DNA of 17,906 bases from an uncultured Lachnospiraceae bacterium. Lineage in GTDB: Bacteria > Bacillota > Clostridia > Lachnospirales > Lachnospiraceae. Position 1 is the first letter of the stretch, and each line of letters begins with the position of its first letter. The DNA is taken from assembly GCA_910585715.1 (NCBI GenBank), contig CAJUEX010000062.1, positions 1-17,906 on the forward strand, in the 5' to 3' direction. This document shows, one piece after another, positions 7,050 to 12,546 of this stretch. The position numbers were made by a program, and so were the translations under genes. The notes under the pieces are model-generated. The model was not told the origin of the DNA, made no database searches, and saw nothing but the letters and a program-made list of their open reading frames with translations.

Positions 7050-7832
7050 TTATAACTCCATCCTTTCAATAAAATCCCGTATTTCTTTCTCCTCCATTTT
7101 TTCATGCCATTGTAAATGATATATCATTCCCTTATAAAAAAATTGCACATAATAGCTTTCACTATTACTTGGGCCAATCTCCGAATCAGATGTTTTTGTT
7201 ATAGAAACAGACTTATTTCTTACTATAAACACCGTCGTCTCTAACTCATCGCTTTCATAAGTGTCCACCAGCTCGAATTTGGAATCCAAAGTAGTAATTT
7301 GCTCATCCCCTCCTTCCGACCTCCATTTATCCTCAAAAACTTCATCCTTAAAAACAAGCTCACCAACCTGGCTTCCTCCCACAAGAGCAAACTGAACATT
7401 AATCATATCTGGCATGTTTACATCGGATTCAGGCAGCTCTGACAAATAGTAAAATATCATTGCTCTTTCCTCGTCCAGTACCTGAAAGCAATAGTTTTTT
7501 CCCTCTTCCCTGCTTAGCACTTTATATGGAATGGAAACTTTCAACAGCTTTATACCAAGCTCCTGCTCCATATCTTCTATATTTTCATATTGTTTTCCTC
7601 TCCATGTTCCCTCCTCCGTTTCTGCTTCGTCAGTAAAATCCGGAAGCTTCAGGGAAATGCCCTTTCCTTCTCCCATAACATATTCCTGTTCATTTACAGT
7701 AAAACTGCCATAAACTGTGTTTTTCATTTCCTTATTTGGTAGATACCACATAATGCTATAAAACATGCTAATGCCAGCAATTGCTAAAACAACAATACTG
7801 CCTAAAATAATCCATTTCCCTTTTTTCTTCAC
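7050..7832 (-). CDS. Membrane-anchored extracytoplasmic protein, unknown function
   Basis: The function is not recognised. The 260-residue product begins KKKGKW, followed by one hydrophobic helix (about 8-30), and then an acidic extracytoplasmic domain: a type II membrane protein or uncleaved signal. The C-terminal segment (YYVQFFYKGMIYHLQWHE, then an acidic amphipathic helix) faintly recalls the DUF4367-type domain found in anti-sigma-factor-like proteins; this is a weak resemblance only. The GTG start at 7832 is chosen because GAGAGGGG lies 6 nt upstream; an in-frame ATG at 7850 has no ribosome binding site. It is the first gene of a probable two-gene operon with 6370-7023, driven by the promoter at 7907-7936 and located just after the rplQ terminator. 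Confidence 0.82.
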   Translation of the reverse strand: MKKKGKWIILGSIVVLAIAGISMFYSIMWYLPNKEMKNTVYGSFTVNEQEYVMGEGKGISLKLPDFTDEAETEEGTWRGKQYENIEDMEQELGIKLLKVSIPYKVLSREEGKNYCFQVLDEERAMIFYYLSELPESDVNMPDMINVQFALVGGSQVGELVFKDEVFEDKWRSEGGDEQITTLDSKFELVDTYESDELETTVFIVRNKSVSITKTSDSEIGPSNSESYYVQFFYKGMIYHLQWHEKMEEKEIRDFIERMEL

Positions 7833-7906
7833 ATTGGACCCCTCTCGCATAAATTATCTGCAATCCATATCTCAAAAAACAAATATATTTATAATTTACT
7901 TACTAC

Positions 7907-7936
7907 AGTATAGTACTCAATTATAAAATATGTCAA
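7907..7936 (-). promoter_or_regulatory. Promoter of the unknown two-gene operon
   Basis: A perfect -35 TTGACA (7931-7936) and -10 TATACT (7907-7912, 5 of 6) are 18 bp apart. The start would be near 7900, with a leader of about 68 nt rich in A and T. Two 13-bp direct repeats lie immediately upstream, suggesting the promoter is regulated. Confidence 0.65.
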
Positions 7937-7942
7937 TCAAAT

Positions 7943-7975
7943 TGGGAAGTTTGGTGATTTTCTGGGAAGTTCGGT
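7943..7975. repeat. 13-bp direct repeats, probable regulator binding site
   Basis: TGGGAAGTTTGGT (7943-7955) and TGGGAAGTTCGGT (7963-7975) differ at one position, are separated by 7 bp and have a 20-bp period, close to two helical turns. The proximal copy ends 6 bp from the -35 at 7931-7936, where an activator would sit. The core GAAGTTNGG on the plus strand matches 8 of 9 positions of the general LytTR-type site ([TA][AC][CA]GTTN[AG][TG]), but in reverse orientation to the promoter, so the regulator class is open. Confidence 0.6.
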
Positions 7976-7976
7976 T

Positions 7977-8014
7977 AAAAAAACAGTTGCCAAAGCTTTC
8001 ACTCTGACAACTGT
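7977..8014 (-). terminator. Intrinsic terminator of the rpmJ-rplQ operon
   Basis: Stem ACAGTTGTC/GGCAACTGT on the minus strand (8006-8014 with 7983-7991, one G-U pair) can be extended in its loop by AGAG/CTTT. It is directly followed by a run of seven T (A at 7977-7983 on the plus strand). It sits about 90 nt after the rplQ stop. A smaller GCAGTT/AACTGC hairpin (8056-8072) lies between the two. It is the clearest terminator in the window and marks the end of the ribosomal supercluster proper. Confidence 0.9.
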
Positions 8015-8103
8015 CAAAAATCTTATCATTCCCTTTTGATATCTGTTCCTTATAAGCAGTTCCTTAAACTGCCTCATATCCTGATTGAAACATGCTCCTG
8101 CAT

Positions 8104-8709
8104 TTAAACCAACTCAAGAACAACTTCCATAGCAGCATCACCTTTACGCTGCTTAATCTTGATAATACGTGTATAACCACCCTTGCGGTCAACATACTTT
8201 GGAGCAACTTCATCAAACAGCTTTGCAACCAAATCTACTTTTTGTGTTGCTTTCTTTCTTCCAGCATTCTTTTCCGGAACCTCTACTACCGGATTTAATA
8301 CCTTTAACATCTGTCTTCTTGCATGAAGTCTGCTTGGAAGATCTTTTTTGATTTCTTTTTCCACTTCATCAAAAACAGTTACGGTCACGCCGTTTTCCAT
8401 TCTGATAATTTTACCGTCTTTATCTCTGTGTGTTTCAGAAAGAACTTCGCCGGTTTTTTGGTCAACAATCTGCTTTACTCTCTTGCCGTCCTTGTCCTTG
8501 CGGGCAACCTTTGTTGCTACCTTTACAGTTTCAAAGTTATCCTTTTCTTTTACTGCCATTGCAATAATGCCTTCAGCAATTTTCTGTACTTCCTTTGCCT
8601 TTGCTTCGGTTGTAATAATCTTTCCATGGTATAAAAGCGCTGTTACCTGGTTTCTAAGTAATGCTTTTCTCTGTGCAGATGTTCTGCCCAGCTTTCTGTA
8701 TTTTGCCAT
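8104..8709 (-). CDS. rplQ: 50S ribosomal protein L17, expanded form (bL17)
   Basis: Large-subunit protein near the peptide exit tunnel. The N-terminal core YRKLGRTSAQRKALLRNQ (4-21) and the C-terminal core (LHARRQ at 128-133; GGYTRIIKI at 177-185; DAAMEVVLELV end) are normal. The protein is 201 residues where about 115-130 is usual. The extra mass is mainly a highly charged insert (about 55-125) between what are adjacent positions in Bacillus L17, and a smaller one at about 141-158. The insert carries two DKDGK units (72-76 and 96-100). Related Clostridia also have long L17, so this is probably lineage-specific and not a sequencing artefact. GGAGG lies 9 nt before the ATG. Last gene before the terminator. 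Confidence 0.96.
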   Translation of the reverse strand: MAKYRKLGRTSAQRKALLRNQVTALLYHGKIITTEAKAKEVQKIAEGIIAMAVKEKDNFETVKVATKVARKDKDGKRVKQIVDQKTGEVLSETHRDKDGKIIRMENGVTVTVFDEVEKEIKKDLPSRLHARRQMLKVLNPVVEVPEKNAGRKKATQKVDLVAKLFDEVAPKYVDRKGGYTRIIKIKQRKGDAAMEVVLELV

Positions 8710-8742
8710 TTTCTATATCCTCCATTCATGGTTTCATCCGGC

Positions 8743-8819
8743 CACGCCTTTTGGTCTTACTTACCGGACAAATTGTTAATGCCACTTATGAGTCTGCACA
8801 CCGGCGCCCTTTGGTCTTA
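8743..8819 (-). repeat. Duplicated motif in the rpoA-rplQ intergenic region
   Basis: The 210-nt gap 8710-8919 holds two copies of TAAGACCAAA(A/G)GGCG on the minus strand, at 8807-8819 and 8747-8759 with flanking similarity, 60 nt apart. The second copy is enclosed by a potential GTCCGG/CCGGAT stem ending just upstream of the rplQ ribosome binding site. The first is enclosed by TGCA/TGCA. The arrangement suggests a pair of related RNA hairpins in the mRNA. Function is unknown. Confidence 0.45.
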
Positions 8820-8919
8820 TCCTGCATGCTCTTCACAAATCAAATATCATGCTCGGCTTTTACCTTATACCTTTTTTCATTTACAAACTATAAGCTTATA
8901 AAGTACAAACCAGCTCTGA

Positions 8920-9879
8920 CTACTCGTCGCCTACGTTTAACTGTAAGCCAAGCTCTTTTAACTTCGTCAATACTTCTTCTAAAGACTTGCGTCCTAAGTT
9001 CCGAACCTTTATCATATCATCAGAAGTCTTATTGGTAAGTTCTTCTACTGTATTGATTCCGGCTCTCTTTAAGCAGTTGTATGAACGAACGGAAAGCTCT
9101 AATTCATCAATGCTCATTTCCAATACTTTTTCTTTTTCATCGTCTTCCTTCTCTACCATGACTTCTGCTGTCTTGGCATTTTCGGATAATTCAATGAATA
9201 AACATAAATGCTCGCTCAACACCTTTGCTGCAAGGCTTACAGCCTCATCCGGAGCTAAAGTACCATTTGTATATACATCTAACGTAAGCTTATCGAAATC
9301 TGTGATTTGTCCTACACGGGTATTTTCTACGGTAAGATTTACTCTTTCTACAGGTGTGTAAATAGAATCCACTGCAATCACACCAATTGGTAAGTCGTCG
9401 CTTTTATTCTTATCAGCGCTTACATAGCCTCTGCCTTTTGTAATGGTAAATTCCATGTAAAGCTTACTGTCTTTTCCACCGCTTAAAGTAGCGATTACCT
9501 GATCCGGATTCATAATTTCAATATCAGAATCCACCTGAATGTCAGAAGCTCTTACTATGCCTTCGCCTTCAAACTCAATATATGCGGTCTTAGGCTCATT
9601 AGTAGCACAGGTATTCTTAATAGCCAGACTCTTTAAATTCATGACGATTTCTGTCACATCTTCCTTCACACCGGGAATAGAACTGAATTCATGCAGCACT
9701 CCGTCAATCTTCACCTGACTGACTGCCGCACCGGGCAATGAAGAAAGCATGATTCTTCTTAATGAATTACCAAGTGTAATGCCATATCCTCTTTCCAAAG
9801 GCTCTACTACAAATCTGCCGTACCTTTTATCTTCAGAGATTTCTGCAACCTCAATGTTAGGTCTTTCAAAATCAAACAC
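8920..9879 (-). CDS. rpoA: DNA-directed RNA polymerase alpha subunit
   Basis: Alpha subunit of RNA polymerase: the N-terminal domain dimerises and nucleates beta/beta' assembly, the C-terminal domain contacts UP elements and activators. I choose the GTG at 9879, giving 319 residues starting MFDFERPNIEVAEISEDKRYG. It has GGAGG 9 nt upstream, while the in-frame TTG at 9885 is only 3 nt from it. The assembly motif GYGITLGNSLRRIMLSSLPG spans 31-50. In the C-terminal domain, the DNA-binding arginine of RSYNCLKRAGI falls at residue 265, matching the E. coli number, and the RNLGRKSLEE helix-hairpin-helix follows. It sits between rpsD and rplQ with 110- and 210-nt gaps. Confidence 0.98.
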   Translation of the reverse strand: MFDFERPNIEVAEISEDKRYGRFVVEPLERGYGITLGNSLRRIMLSSLPGAAVSQVKIDGVLHEFSSIPGVKEDVTEIVMNLKSLAIKNTCATNEPKTAYIEFEGEGIVRASDIQVDSDIEIMNPDQVIATLSGGKDSKLYMEFTITKGRGYVSADKNKSDDLPIGVIAVDSIYTPVERVNLTVENTRVGQITDFDKLTLDVYTNGTLAPDEAVSLAAKVLSEHLCLFIELSENAKTAEVMVEKEDDEKEKVLEMSIDELELSVRSYNCLKRAGINTVEELTNKTSDDMIKVRNLGRKSLEEVLTKLKELGLQLNVGDE

Positions 9880-9921
9880 TGCCAATACCCTCCTTACAAT
9901 TATGGTTATTAACTGCCATCA

Positions 9922-9959
9922 GCCAACAGACTGCCGTATTTTCCGGCAGGACTGTCAGC
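9922..9959 (-). other. Large intercistronic hairpin between rpsD and rpoA
   Basis: On the minus strand GCTGACAG pairs with CTGTTGGC (8 bp with G-U pairs), and after a small internal loop CTGCCG pairs with CGGCAG around the loop GAAAATA. The total is about 14 pairs in 38 nt. No T-tract follows, so it is not a standard terminator. It lies about 35 nt upstream of the rpoA ribosome binding site and could influence mRNA processing, stability or rpoA translation. Confidence 0.55.
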
Positions 9960-9995
9960 TCAAATCACATACTTAAATATCAATCACAGGTTTTA

Positions 9996-10589
9996 TTATT
10001 TAGAATATAATTCGACGATAAGCATTTCGTCAACAGGTACGTCAATGATTTCTCTTGTAGGAAGCTCCTTTACGGTTCCCTTGAGACCTTCCAAATCCTG
10101 TTCCAGCCATTCCGGAACCAGTCTGCCTCCAGTTACTTCAACGATATCTTTATATCTTTGTAAGCTCTTGGATTTCTCTCTGATTTCGATTACATCGCCG
10201 GCTTTTACCCGATAGGATGGAATCTTTACAGACTTGCCGTTTACAAGCACATGCTTGTGACCAACCACCTGTCTTGCCTCTCTTCTGGTTCTGGCAAACC
10301 CTAAACGAAAAATAACATTGTCAAGTCTGCTTTCCAGAATAATCATAAGGTTTTCACCAGTCATGCCTTTCATTCTGTCGGCCTTTTCATAATAATTTCT
10401 AAAAGGCTTTTCAAGAACGCCATAGATGAATTTTGCTTTCTGCTTCTCTCTTAACTGAAGACCATACTCGCTTACCTTCTTGTTTGCTCTGTTTAAAGTT
10501 CTATTGGATTTCTTATCATATCCTAAATAACTTGGTTCTAATCCAAGAGATCTGCATCTCTTGAGAACTGGAACTCTGTTTACTGCCAT
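9996..10589 (-). CDS. rpsD: 30S ribosomal protein S4 (uS4), zinc-free type
   Basis: Primary 16S rRNA-binding protein of the 30S body and, in several bacteria, a translational repressor of its own operon. The product has 197 residues. The S4 RNA-binding domain is clear at about 88-137 (RLDNVIFRLGFARTRREARQ, then HVLVNGKSVKIPSYRVKAGD). The N-terminal region has a single cysteine (residue 12) and lacks the four-cysteine zinc site seen in C+ paralogs. AGGAGG lies 8 nt before the ATG. Its place between rpsK and rpoA follows the alpha-operon layout of E. coli and many Clostridia; Bacillus carries rpsD elsewhere. It is the natural candidate ligand for the structured region upstream of rpsM. Confidence 0.97.
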   Translation of the reverse strand: MAVNRVPVLKRCRSLGLEPSYLGYDKKSNRTLNRANKKVSEYGLQLREKQKAKFIYGVLEKPFRNYYEKADRMKGMTGENLMIILESRLDNVIFRLGFARTRREARQVVGHKHVLVNGKSVKIPSYRVKAGDVIEIREKSKSLQRYKDIVEVTGGRLVPEWLEQDLEGLKGTVKELPTREIIDVPVDEMLIVELYSK

Positions 10590-10672
10590 TTCTTTGTCCT
10601 CCTACTATTGTTTACAGCACCGGGAGCCTTGCCCCCTGCTTTCTTCCAACATGCTTTTTCTTTTCTATATCA

Positions 10673-11071
10673 TTATACACGACGACGTTTTGGCGGGCGG
10701 CATCCGTTATGTGGTACCGGCGTTACGTCACGGATACTTGTCACTTCAAGGCCGCATGCCTGCAATGCACGGATTGCTGCTTCTCTACCTGAACCCGGTC
10801 CCTTAACCATTACGTCTACTGATTTCAGACCATGTATCAATGCTGCCTTTGTAGCAGTTTCCGCTGCCATCTGAGCTGCATATGGAGTAGATTTCCTTGA
10901 ACCTCTAAAACCAAGACCGCCTGCACTTGCCCAGCTGAGAGCATTTCCTTCTGTATCTGTCAATGTAACAATCGTATTGTTAAATGAAGATTGGATGTGT
11001 GCTTGTCCCCGTTCAACGTTTTTCTTTACGCGCTTTTTTGTTACTTTCTTTGTCGCAACTTTTTTAGCCAT
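10673..11071 (-). CDS. rpsK: 30S ribosomal protein S11 (uS11)
   Basis: Platform protein of the 30S subunit that contacts S7 and the Shine-Dalgarno duplex region. The 132-residue product has a Lys-rich N-terminal tail (2-20), the HIQSSFNNTIVTLTD block, ASAGGLGFRGSRKSTPYAAQ, VKGPGSGREAAIRAL and the universal basic C-terminus CRPPKRRRV. The ribosome binding site is weak (TAGG about 9 nt upstream). The gene follows rpsM by 39 nt and precedes rpsD by 83 nt. The latter gap contains an imperfect GGG-GC hairpin. Confidence 0.98.
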   Translation of the reverse strand: MAKKVATKKVTKKRVKKNVERGQAHIQSSFNNTIVTLTDTEGNALSWASAGGLGFRGSRKSTPYAAQMAAETATKAALIHGLKSVDVMVKGPGSGREAAIRALQACGLEVTSIRDVTPVPHNGCRPPKRRRV

Positions 11072-11110
11072 CTAAACTAACCTACTTTCTTTTCAATCTC
11101 AATCACTGTG

Positions 11111-11479
11111 TTATTTTTTCTTATTTGCTACTGTTCTCTTAGGACCTTTTCTGGTTCTTGCGTTTGTCTTTGTCTTCTGACCGCGAACCGGAAGTCCTTT
11201 TCTGTGACGGATTCCTCTATAGCATCCGATTTCCTGTAATCTCTTGATATTAAGAGCCACTTCTCTTCTTAAATCACCCTCAACCACCTGGGTTTCATCG
11301 ATTACTGCACTGATTCTCTTTACTTCATCATCTGTCAATTCTCTGACACGAGTGTCAGGATTAACCTTTGCTTCTGCTAAAATACGGTTAGAGCTTACTC
11401 TACCGATACCGTAGATATAAGTTAATCCGATTTCAACACGTTTGTCTCTAGGTAAATCAACACCTGCAATACGAGCCAT
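11111..11479 (-). CDS. rpsM: 30S ribosomal protein S13 (uS13)
   Basis: 30S head protein that forms the inter-subunit bridge with L5 and contacts the P-site tRNA through its tail. With the ATG at 11479 the product has 122 residues beginning MARIAGVDLPRDKR, the normal N-terminus. An ATG two codons upstream (11485) is only 2 nt from GGAGG while 11479 is 8 nt away. The YIYGIGRVSSNRIL helix-two-turn-helix region, the HRKGLPVRGQKTKTNARTRKG segment and a Lys-rich tail are present. Upstream lies a 285-nt structured gap after rpmJ; a perfect 6-bp hairpin ends just before the Shine-Dalgarno, so translation is probably regulated. Confidence 0.97.
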   Translation of the reverse strand: MARIAGVDLPRDKRVEIGLTYIYGIGRVSSNRILAEAKVNPDTRVRELTDDEVKRISAVIDETQVVEGDLRREVALNIKRLQEIGCYRGIRHRKGLPVRGQKTKTNARTRKGPKRTVANKKK

Positions 11480-11485
11480 TTTCAT

Positions 11486-11770
11486 TTCCTCCGTTTTCTT
11501 CGATACGATAAACGTATCTATAGTTACTAATTGACTGGGAAGGCAAGATATGATGCCTACTACACCTTCCAGCCGGGATATCCCGACCTTTCCGATACTT
11601 CGATAAAGATTTCCTTCTCGGTATCAATAAGTAATTTCCCGTAGGCCCACTACGTTCCATTATCTTAAATCGGCATGTGTTTTGACGGAAACACGATACC
11701 TTCAGCCGCACATCATAATGTGACAAGAATGCTAATATTCCTTTGGTCAGATTTTGCTTTCTTTGCGGAA
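11486..11770 (-). promoter_or_regulatory. Candidate structured leader upstream of rpsM
   Basis: This gap between rpmJ and rpsM is far longer than its neighbours and is tiled by hairpins on the minus-strand RNA. CACAT/ATGTG lies at 11709-11722, GTGTTT/AAACAC at 11677-11694 and GTAG/CTAC at 11641-11653. A bulged GATAC..CGA/TCG..GTATC stem spans 11594-11625, and a 7-bp stem with loop ATAT spans 11571-11588. GGAAGG/CCTTCC (11538-11570) has an alternative AGGCA/TGCCT pairing, and GATACG/CGTATC (11502-11518) comes last, immediately upstream of the GGAGG of rpsM. I see no open frame with protein-like content. An autogenous leader, perhaps bound by S4, is the best explanation; this is inference. Confidence 0.5.
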
Positions 11771-11884
11771 TTAGCCTTGTCTTTGTTTGTGTTTCGGATT
11801 TTCACAGATTACTCTGATCTGTCCTTTTCTTTTAATGATTTTGCATTTTTCGCAAATTGGTTTTACTGATGATCTAACTTTCAC
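11771..11884 (-). CDS. rpmJ: 50S ribosomal protein L36 (bL36)
   Basis: The smallest large-subunit protein, a zinc-ribbon that packs on 23S rRNA. Reading from the GTG at 11884 gives 37 residues, MKVRSSVKPICEKCKIIKRK through HKQRQG, the normal length. The zinc ligands Cys11, Cys14, Cys27 and His32 are all present, so this is the zinc-binding (C+) form. The GTG start has AAGGAGG about 8 nt upstream. It is the first gene after a predicted promoter (11917-11945) and is separated from rpsM by a long structured gap. The assignment is very secure despite the small size. Confidence 0.97.
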   Translation of the reverse strand: MKVRSSVKPICEKCKIIKRKGQIRVICENPKHKQRQG

Positions 11885-11916
11885 GTTAAACCCTCCTTTC
11901 AAAAAGACCGTTTTAC

Positions 11917-11945
11917 ATTATAGCACACAAAAACTATCAATGCAA
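11917..11945 (-). promoter_or_regulatory. Promoter of the rpmJ-rpsM-rpsK-rpsD-rpoA-rplQ operon
   Basis: A perfect -10 TATAAT (11917-11922), preceded by TGC (extended -10), lies 17 bp from the -35 TTGCAT (11940-11945). Transcription should start near 11910, giving a 26-nt leader to rpmJ. The -35 lies inside the loop and arm of the hairpin that follows infA. Confidence 0.75.
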
Positions 11946-11953
11946 TAGTTTTT
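11929..11953 (-). terminator. Weak AT-rich terminator after infA
   Basis: Arms AAAAACTAT and ATAGTTTTT (11945-11953 with 11929-11937) form a 9-bp stem with the 7-nt loop TGCATTG. The stem's own T5 supplies the tail. The first base of the stem overlaps the infA stop codon. With a single G-C pair the stem is unstable, so partial read-through into rpmJ is likely. Confidence 0.45.
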
Positions 11954-12171
11954 TATTTATCTCTCCAAATGATTCTTCCTTTCGTCAAATCATATGGGGA
12001 TAATTCCAAGGTTACTTTGTCGCCCGGTAATATCCGGATGAAATTCTGTCTTAACTTGCCGCTTATATGGGCAAGCACTTTATGTCCATTTTCCAGTTCT
12101 ACCTGAAACATGGTATTTGGCAATTTTTCAACTACAGTTCCTTCAATTTCAATTACATCTGCTTTCGACAT
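11953..12171 (-). CDS. infA: Translation initiation factor IF-1
   Basis: Single OB-fold (S1-like) protein that binds the 30S A site during initiation together with IF-2 and IF-3. The 72-residue product has the standard length and sequence: MSKADVIEIEGTVVEKLPNT, the FQVELENGHKVLAHISGKLRQNFIRILPGDKV core, and the SPYDLTKGRIIWR end. AGGAGG lies 5 nt before the ATG and overlaps the stop codon of the preceding KOW gene, which suggests coupled translation. It ends the adk-map-KOW-infA gene run and is followed by a weak hairpin with an overlapping promoter. Confidence 0.98.
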   Translation of the reverse strand: MSKADVIEIEGTVVEKLPNTMFQVELENGHKVLAHISGKLRQNFIRILPGDKVTLELSPYDLTKGRIIWRDK

Positions 12172-12180
12172 GGTTACCTC

Positions 12181-12474
12181 CTAATTTTTCGCGTCACCTG
12201 CTGTGGACCGGGTTAAATCCTGTTTCTGAACATTCTTTATTGCTCTTTTTATTTCCTCATCCCTTACCGGCTCATTTTCCAATAACCGCTTTCCAAGGGC
12301 TTTATCGGCATTTTTGTTCATTATCTGAACATGCTTTTTCTTTTTTTTCTTTGGACGCTCAAGGGTTCTTAGCAAACCGTCCGCTAAATAAACATATTCC
12401 TTTTCTTCTTTTACTATGATATAGATATGGTCTTTATCATGACCTGCTTTTGATATTCCAAAGCTTCCTACCAT
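12181..12474 (-). CDS. KOW-domain RNA-binding protein (L14e-like)
   Basis: Small basic protein of 97 residues. The N-terminal half (4-45) fits a KOW/SH3-like fold of the eukaryotic/archaeal L14e type (GSFGISKAGHDKDHIYIIV, then EYVYLADGLLRTLERP). It ends in a six-lysine run (42-47). The C-terminal half is charged, probably helical, and variable. A KOW protein between map and infA is a known Firmicutes neighbour (YbzG in B. subtilis) of unclear role, presumably ribosome- or RNA-associated. AAAGGA lies 6 nt before the ATG. Its TAG stop is embedded in the infA Shine-Dalgarno, 9 nt from the infA start. Confidence 0.9.
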   Translation of the reverse strand: MVGSFGISKAGHDKDHIYIIVKEEKEYVYLADGLLRTLERPKKKKKKHVQIMNKNADKALGKRLLENEPVRDEEIKRAIKNVQKQDLTRSTAGDAKN

Positions 12475-12546
12475 TTGGATTCCTTTCTTTTACATCTTCC
12501 GGAAACTGCCTTTTTCCCGAAATACTTTCTTCTTATAATAATACTA

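Noticed and set aside
7977..8103. L17 downstream element (known 3' UTR motif after rplQ)
   Set aside because: That motif is known from lactic acid bacteria and Listeria; here I see only an ordinary terminator and a small 6-bp hairpin.
11531..11556. TTGACT...TATGAT promoter on the plus strand
   Set aside because: The spacer is only 12 bp and it would fire antisense into rpmJ with no target gene.
11457..11726. 89-codon minus-strand frame in the rpmJ-rpsM gap
   Set aside because: No ribosome binding site, composition not protein-like, and it runs out of frame into rpsM; the hairpin tiling explains the region better.
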